Shown piece after piece: positions 13,835 to 16,020 of a stretch of 16,020 nucleotides of DNA (position 1 is its first letter; every line of letters begins with the position of its first letter). The stretch covers positions 1 to 16,020 of the forward strand of contig JAFYYE010000277.1 in the NCBI GenBank assembly GCA_017557715.1. Direction: 5' to 3'. The position numbers and the translations under genes were made by a program. The notes under the pieces are model-generated. The model saw nothing but the letters and a program-made list of their open reading frames with translations, was not told the origin of the DNA and did not search any database. Origin of the DNA: Pseudobutyrivibrio sp. GTDB taxonomy: Bacteria > Bacillota > Clostridia > Lachnospirales > Lachnospiraceae.

Positions 13835-14224
13835 TTAGTACTTAGCACCAAATTCTCCTGCTGCCTTTAACTCTGCTACTCCTGGCATATTCTTTGCATA
13901 GCAGGTCTCTTCAACAACTTCTATTCCTCTAGCCTTAAGAGCATCCTTAATAATATCAAGAGCATGCTTTGAGAGCCATGATGTAGAGAATACAGCTGCC
14001 TTCTTAACCTTTGTTGAATCTAAAGTGTTGATATAGTTCTTAAGCTTCTTATCAATTCCATATGCATATAATCCACCACCAATAAATAAAGTATCTACTG
14101 GCTCATTAATACCTGATAAACTGTCATCTACCGATACCGCTGTTACACCTGCACCAGAAGCAATAGCATCTGCTAAAGCCTTTGTGTTACCACTTCTTGA
14201 ATAAAATCTAACTGCCTTACTCAT
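13835..14224 (-). CDS. Short flavodoxin-family protein
   Basis: The 129-residue protein has a flavodoxin-like fold: first strand AVRFYSRSGNTK, with the FMN-phosphate loop SRSGNT (9-14), then TLFIGGGLYAYGIDKKLKNYI around 45-65, and KKAAVFSTSW around 74-83. It should bind FMN and act as a low-potential electron carrier or small flavin reductase in the cytoplasm. It is shorter than usual flavodoxins (about 140-170), lacking the long final helix region. AAGGAGG lies 8 bases before ATG 14224, the strongest ribosome binding site in the window. A promoter with a dyad over the -10 lies about 100 bases upstream. Its redox partner is not apparent from the neighbours. Confidence 0.85.
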   Translation of the reverse strand: MSKAVRFYSRSGNTKALADAIASGAGVTAVSVDDSLSGINEPVDTLFIGGGLYAYGIDKKLKNYINTLDSTKVKKAAVFSTSWLSKHALDIIKDALKARGIEVVEETCYAKNMPGVAELKAAGEFGAKY

Positions 14225-14324
14225 CTTGAATACCTCCTTAGTCTAATTGTTCTATTTTGCTCTTCTTTTAAATACATCTACTAATGACAAATAACATATA
14301 CCTCTTAATTTATAACAATTGAGC

Positions 14325-14360
14325 ACAATTGAATTGTATCATGTTTATTATAAAAATCAA
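14325..14360 (-). promoter_or_regulatory. Flavodoxin promoter with inverted repeat over the -10
   Basis: On the minus strand TTGATT (14355-14360) and TACAAT (14333-14338) are 16 bases apart. A perfect 6-1-6 inverted repeat, ACAATT-G-AATTGT (14325-14337), overlaps the -10, and another CAATTG (14317-14322) follows. The layout suggests a repressor site, perhaps for a metal or redox regulator, but the motif does not match a Fur or PerR box that I can recognise. The leader to the ATG is about 100 bases and shows no obvious structure. Confidence 0.5.
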
Positions 14361-14364
14361 GAGT

Positions 14365-14383
14365 TTTTATTCAACAATAAAAT
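14365..14383. repeat. 19-bp AT-rich direct repeat, copy next to the HAD gene
   Basis: TTTTATTCAACAATAAAAT is identical to 15555-15573 and in the same orientation. It contains 7-bp inverted arms around CAAC, so it can fold as a weak hairpin right after the stop codon of the 14384-14986 gene. The two copies bracket that gene and the AI-2E fragment. Confidence 0.7.
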
Positions 14384-14986
14384 CTAATCATTATTTCTAA
14401 TCTGTTTCCTGATATAATTCCAATCAGAACAGCGATAATAATTATCCTTTAACTCGCATTCCTGATTCCATGGTCGGTCAAATACCATAACCTTGAGTTC
14501 TGGAAAATGATCTAAATACTGGAATGCTAAAGGCGAATCCTCAACTGCATAATCAAAATGCATCTTGTAGAAATCCTCTAATTCCAAATTATAGCTGCCG
14601 GTTTGATAGAAAGTATCTCTACCATATTTATTTAAGAAATACAGCTTTGCTCGTTGTAATTCATGCTCATCAAGCCATCTTCTAGACACCTCATATGTCA
14701 TATCTGGGCGGCCTGTAATAATGCTGACCTCATGTCCAGCATCCATAAGTTCATTTAGTACTTTTGATGCATTTGGAGTTTCTTCATATCCCAAAAGAAT
14801 CTTGTCCCTGTGACCTTCCTCCATCAACTGCTGATATTCCTCTTCATTCAAGTCGAAAGATTTTTGAAGATTAAAGAATCTAACCTCTTCATATGGAACA
14901 TTTCTTCCAAATAGCCTAGCGGCAATCCTCGTAAACTCAAGGGCTGTTTCGCATAAGCAATCATCAAAATCTACGTAAATATTCAT
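14384..14986 (-). CDS. HAD-superfamily 5'-nucleotidase-like hydrolase (NT5C type)
   Basis: The 200-residue protein has the HAD motifs in order: motif I DFDDC with nucleophile Asp6 and acid Asp8, motif II ITGRP with Thr91, a likely motif III Lys141, and motif IV VEDSP with Glu149 and Asp150. The pattern DFDDCLCET at the start and the YAVEDSPLA ending fit the NT5C (deoxyribonucleotidase-like) group, which removes phosphate from (deoxy)nucleoside monophosphates with Mg2+. The small helical cap is between residues 12 and 75. GAGG lies 10 bases before ATG 14986, a somewhat long spacing. A GC-free palindrome (15012-15026) lies just upstream. Substrate cannot be fixed from sequence; many of these act on unknown phosphoesters. 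Confidence 0.87.
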   Translation of the reverse strand: MNIYVDFDDCLCETALEFTRIAARLFGRNVPYEEVRFFNLQKSFDLNEEEYQQLMEEGHRDKILLGYEETPNASKVLNELMDAGHEVSIITGRPDMTYEVSRRWLDEHELQRAKLYFLNKYGRDTFYQTGSYNLELEDFYKMHFDYAVEDSPLAFQYLDHFPELKVMVFDRPWNQECELKDNYYRCSDWNYIRKQIRNND

Positions 14987-15064
14987 TGCTGTCTTACCTC
15001 ATATATTTTTTATAATTTTAAATTATCCAATAGTCTATCATATTAGTGTCTCTCATCAATATTC

Positions 15065-15541
15065 TCAATCCTTTTTGTTCTTATTGGGCAGCAGTACGTC
15101 TTTTAACAAATACTTTGCTATGGCAACCACAGGAACCACAAAAATCATTCCAAAAATGCCAAACAAACCGCCGCCAACTATCATAGCTATAAGCATATAT
15201 ACTCCAGAGATTCCAAAGCTGTCTCCAAACAACTTAGGCTTGATGAATAAACCGTCAATTGTCTGAAGAACCACCGTAAAACCAAGGAACCACAGTGCCT
15301 GCTTAACATCAGAAATCGCCAGTACAACTCCACCAATTATAGCGCCCACAACCGGACCAAAATTTGGCACAAGATTAGTGACACCCATCAAAATTGAAAT
15401 AGCAATTTTCCAGGGCATTTCCATAAAGTACATAAAAACGAAATTTGCTGCACCAATTATTATTCCGTCAATAATCGAGTACTTTAGATACTTCACTATA
15501 ATTCCAATAATATTTTTTATATGAGTTAATAAATTTTCCAT
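15065..15541 (-). CDS. AI-2E family transporter, C-terminal half only (probable 5'-truncated gene)
   Basis: The 158-residue product matches the C-terminal half of AI-2E/PerM-type permeases (normally about 340-400 residues): KYLKYSIIDGIIIGAANFVFMYF, the signature NLVPNFGPVVGAIIGG, then QTIDGLFIKPKLFGDSFGISGVYMLIAMIVGGGLFGIFGMIFVVPVVAI. About four membrane helices remain and the N-terminal membrane region is absent. No ribosome binding site precedes the ATG at 15541 or the in-frame GTG at 15547. The frame is the same as that of the 57-residue gene upstream, separated only by its stop at 15557-15559. It is either a pseudogene remnant or a half-size protein made by translational coupling; a remnant is more likely. 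A copy of the 19-bp repeat lies exactly at its 5' edge. Confidence 0.8.
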   Translation of the reverse strand: MENLLTHIKNIIGIIVKYLKYSIIDGIIIGAANFVFMYFMEMPWKIAISILMGVTNLVPNFGPVVGAIIGGVVLAISDVKQALWFLGFTVVLQTIDGLFIKPKLFGDSFGISGVYMLIAMIVGGGLFGIFGMIFVVPVVAIAKYLLKDVLLPNKNKKD

Positions 15542-15553
15542 ATCCACAATTAT

Positions 15554-15573
15554 ATTTTATTCAACAATAAAAT
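15554..15573. repeat. 19-bp AT-rich direct repeat, copy at the AI-2E fragment junction
   Basis: The 19 bases at 15555-15573 are identical to 14365-14383. With the preceding A at 15554 this copy forms a perfect 8-bp inverted repeat around CAAC. It overlaps the stop codon of the 57-residue gene and ends about 13 bases before the first possible start of the AI-2E fragment. Confidence 0.7.
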
Positions 15574-15730
15574 ACTGCATCAATTCATACTTAAGATTAG
15601 TTCCTTCTTCAATGTCTGCCGGAAGAAGAGCTCTTGCTACTAACTTAAGCTCATCTGAATCAATGTCTGTTCTTTTAAGATTTGCATAATCTCCGTCTAT
15701 ACTTACAACTGTGTAATACCACGTTTCCAT
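15557..15730 (-). CDS. 57-residue DUF3006-like small protein
   Basis: Translation gives METWYYTVVSIDGDYANLKR at the start, then a short acidic stretch, VARALLPADIEEGTNLKYEL and the end MQYFIVE. The pattern of a first strand ending in IDGDYA, then a strand with LLP and EEGT, resembles DUF3006 and similar small beta-barrel proteins whose function is unknown. GGGAG lies 9 bases before ATG 15730. The start overlaps the end of the upstream gene by 28 bases in another frame, which suggests translational coupling. It is soluble with no Cys or membrane segment. Family assignment is by memory of the pattern only. Confidence 0.65.
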   Translation of the reverse strand: METWYYTVVSIDGDYANLKRTDIDSDELKLVARALLPADIEEGTNLKYELMQYFIVE

Positions 15731-16020
15731 TTAATATATCTCCCTTCAAATACTTCTTCGCATATGCGAAGTTCCAGCTCCTGTCTGTGTCTAAAATGCT
15801 CTAACAAAGCCTCATATCCCTTTACACCCTTTTCAAGTGCATAAGGTGAATTATCAAAGTATCCCATCATAAGAGGGAACCACATTTCATTGCCCTGATC
15901 ATCAGATCTTTCTTTTCTTATGACATCAATATTTGATTTAATATCATCTGACTGAATATACAAAATCTGATAATCTTTACCATCTAGAGCCTGTTTTACC
16001 AGCTTGTAAAAATCTATGAT
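15703..16020 (-). CDS. Hypothetical protein, 5' end beyond the window
   Basis: The frame is open from the stop at 15703 to the right edge, giving at least 105 residues. The only in-window start candidate is a TTG at 15963 without a convincing ribosome binding site, so the gene most likely begins outside. Visible features are FYKLVKQALDGKDYQILYIQ near the edge, MWFPLMMGYFDNSPYALEKG in the middle, and a basic, aromatic C-terminus (EEVFEGRYIKWKRGITQL). The protein looks soluble and helical, with no signal or membrane segment in the visible part. I do not recognise its family. Its overlap with the 57-residue gene implies one operon. Confidence 0.65.
   Translation of the reverse strand: MIDFYKLVKQALDGKDYQILYIQSDDIKSNIDVIRKERSDDQGNEMWFPLMMGYFDNSPYALEKGVKGYEALLEHFRHRQELELRICEEVFEGRYIKWKRGITQL

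Noticed and set aside
15012..15026. ATAATTT-T-AAATTAT palindrome between the AI-2E fragment and the HAD gene.
   Set aside because: Consists only of A and T in an AT-rich gap; could be part of the HAD promoter, but such dyads are common by chance.
1..16020. Search by eye for tRNA or rRNA genes, CRISPR arrays, insertion sequences, prophage, toxin-antitoxin or restriction/defence genes.
   Set aside because: No regularly spaced repeats, transposase, integrase, nuclease or RNA gene signatures were seen. The two small regulators at the left are not paired with a toxin or phage gene.

Overview
The window looks like a chromosomal segment of a low-GC, Gram-positive anaerobe of the Lachnospiraceae, most likely a Butyrivibrio/Pseudobutyrivibrio-type fibre degrader. 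This is inferred from AT-rich DNA with strong AGGAGG-type ribosome binding sites, several plant cell-wall ester hydrolases, and one esterase (8038-8784) that closely resembles, from memory, the cinnamoyl esterase Est1E of Butyrivibrio proteoclasticus. No search could be run. No tRNA, rRNA, insertion sequence, phage gene or CRISPR array was seen, and no gene-free stretch exceeds 300 bases. Nearly everything is on the minus strand; only the RpiR-type regulator and one esterase (5739-7976) are on the plus strand.

Layout. 1-1283: a FadR/GntR-type regulator and a small Xre-type regulator, each with a clear palindrome at its promoter. 1325-3415: a membrane diguanylate cyclase and a LacX-like aldose 1-epimerase. 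3560-8784: the most distinctive part. It holds a secreted CBM2-CE1 esterase and a small lipoprotein on the minus strand, then divergently an RpiR-family regulator and a CE1-type lipoprotein esterase, then convergently the Est1E-like cinnamoyl esterase. Near-identical terminator hairpins lie at 3502-3535 and 7995-8029. 8838-9962: a short operon of a Dabb-domain protein, a small alpha/beta hydrolase and a 75-residue Cys-containing protein, running toward the Est1E-like gene. 10094-13747: three transporters in a row, a TSUP permease, SstT (Na+/Ser-Thr) and an AGCS Na+/alanine-type symporter. 13835-14986: a short flavodoxin and a HAD 5'-nucleotidase-like protein. 15065-16020: the C-terminal half of an AI-2E-family transporter, a 57-residue DUF3006-like gene and a hypothetical gene that runs off the right edge.

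How the genes may work together (inference). The esterases are predicted to sit in different places: secreted and cellulose/xylan bound (3560-4825), anchored outside the membrane (6624-7976), and cytoplasmic (8038-8784). Together they could strip acetyl or hydroxycinnamoyl esters from hemicellulose outside the cell and finish imported feruloylated oligosaccharides inside, with the RpiR protein as the local sensor. The transporter block suggests sodium-driven uptake of Ser, Thr, Ala or Gly.

Several start codons were chosen by ribosome binding site: Xre, GGDEF, epimerase, CBM2-esterase, lipoprotein esterase, small hydrolase, Dabb protein and AI-2E fragment all start inside a longer open frame. 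Many of the longer frames begin at a TTG that overlaps the Shine-Dalgarno sequence itself.
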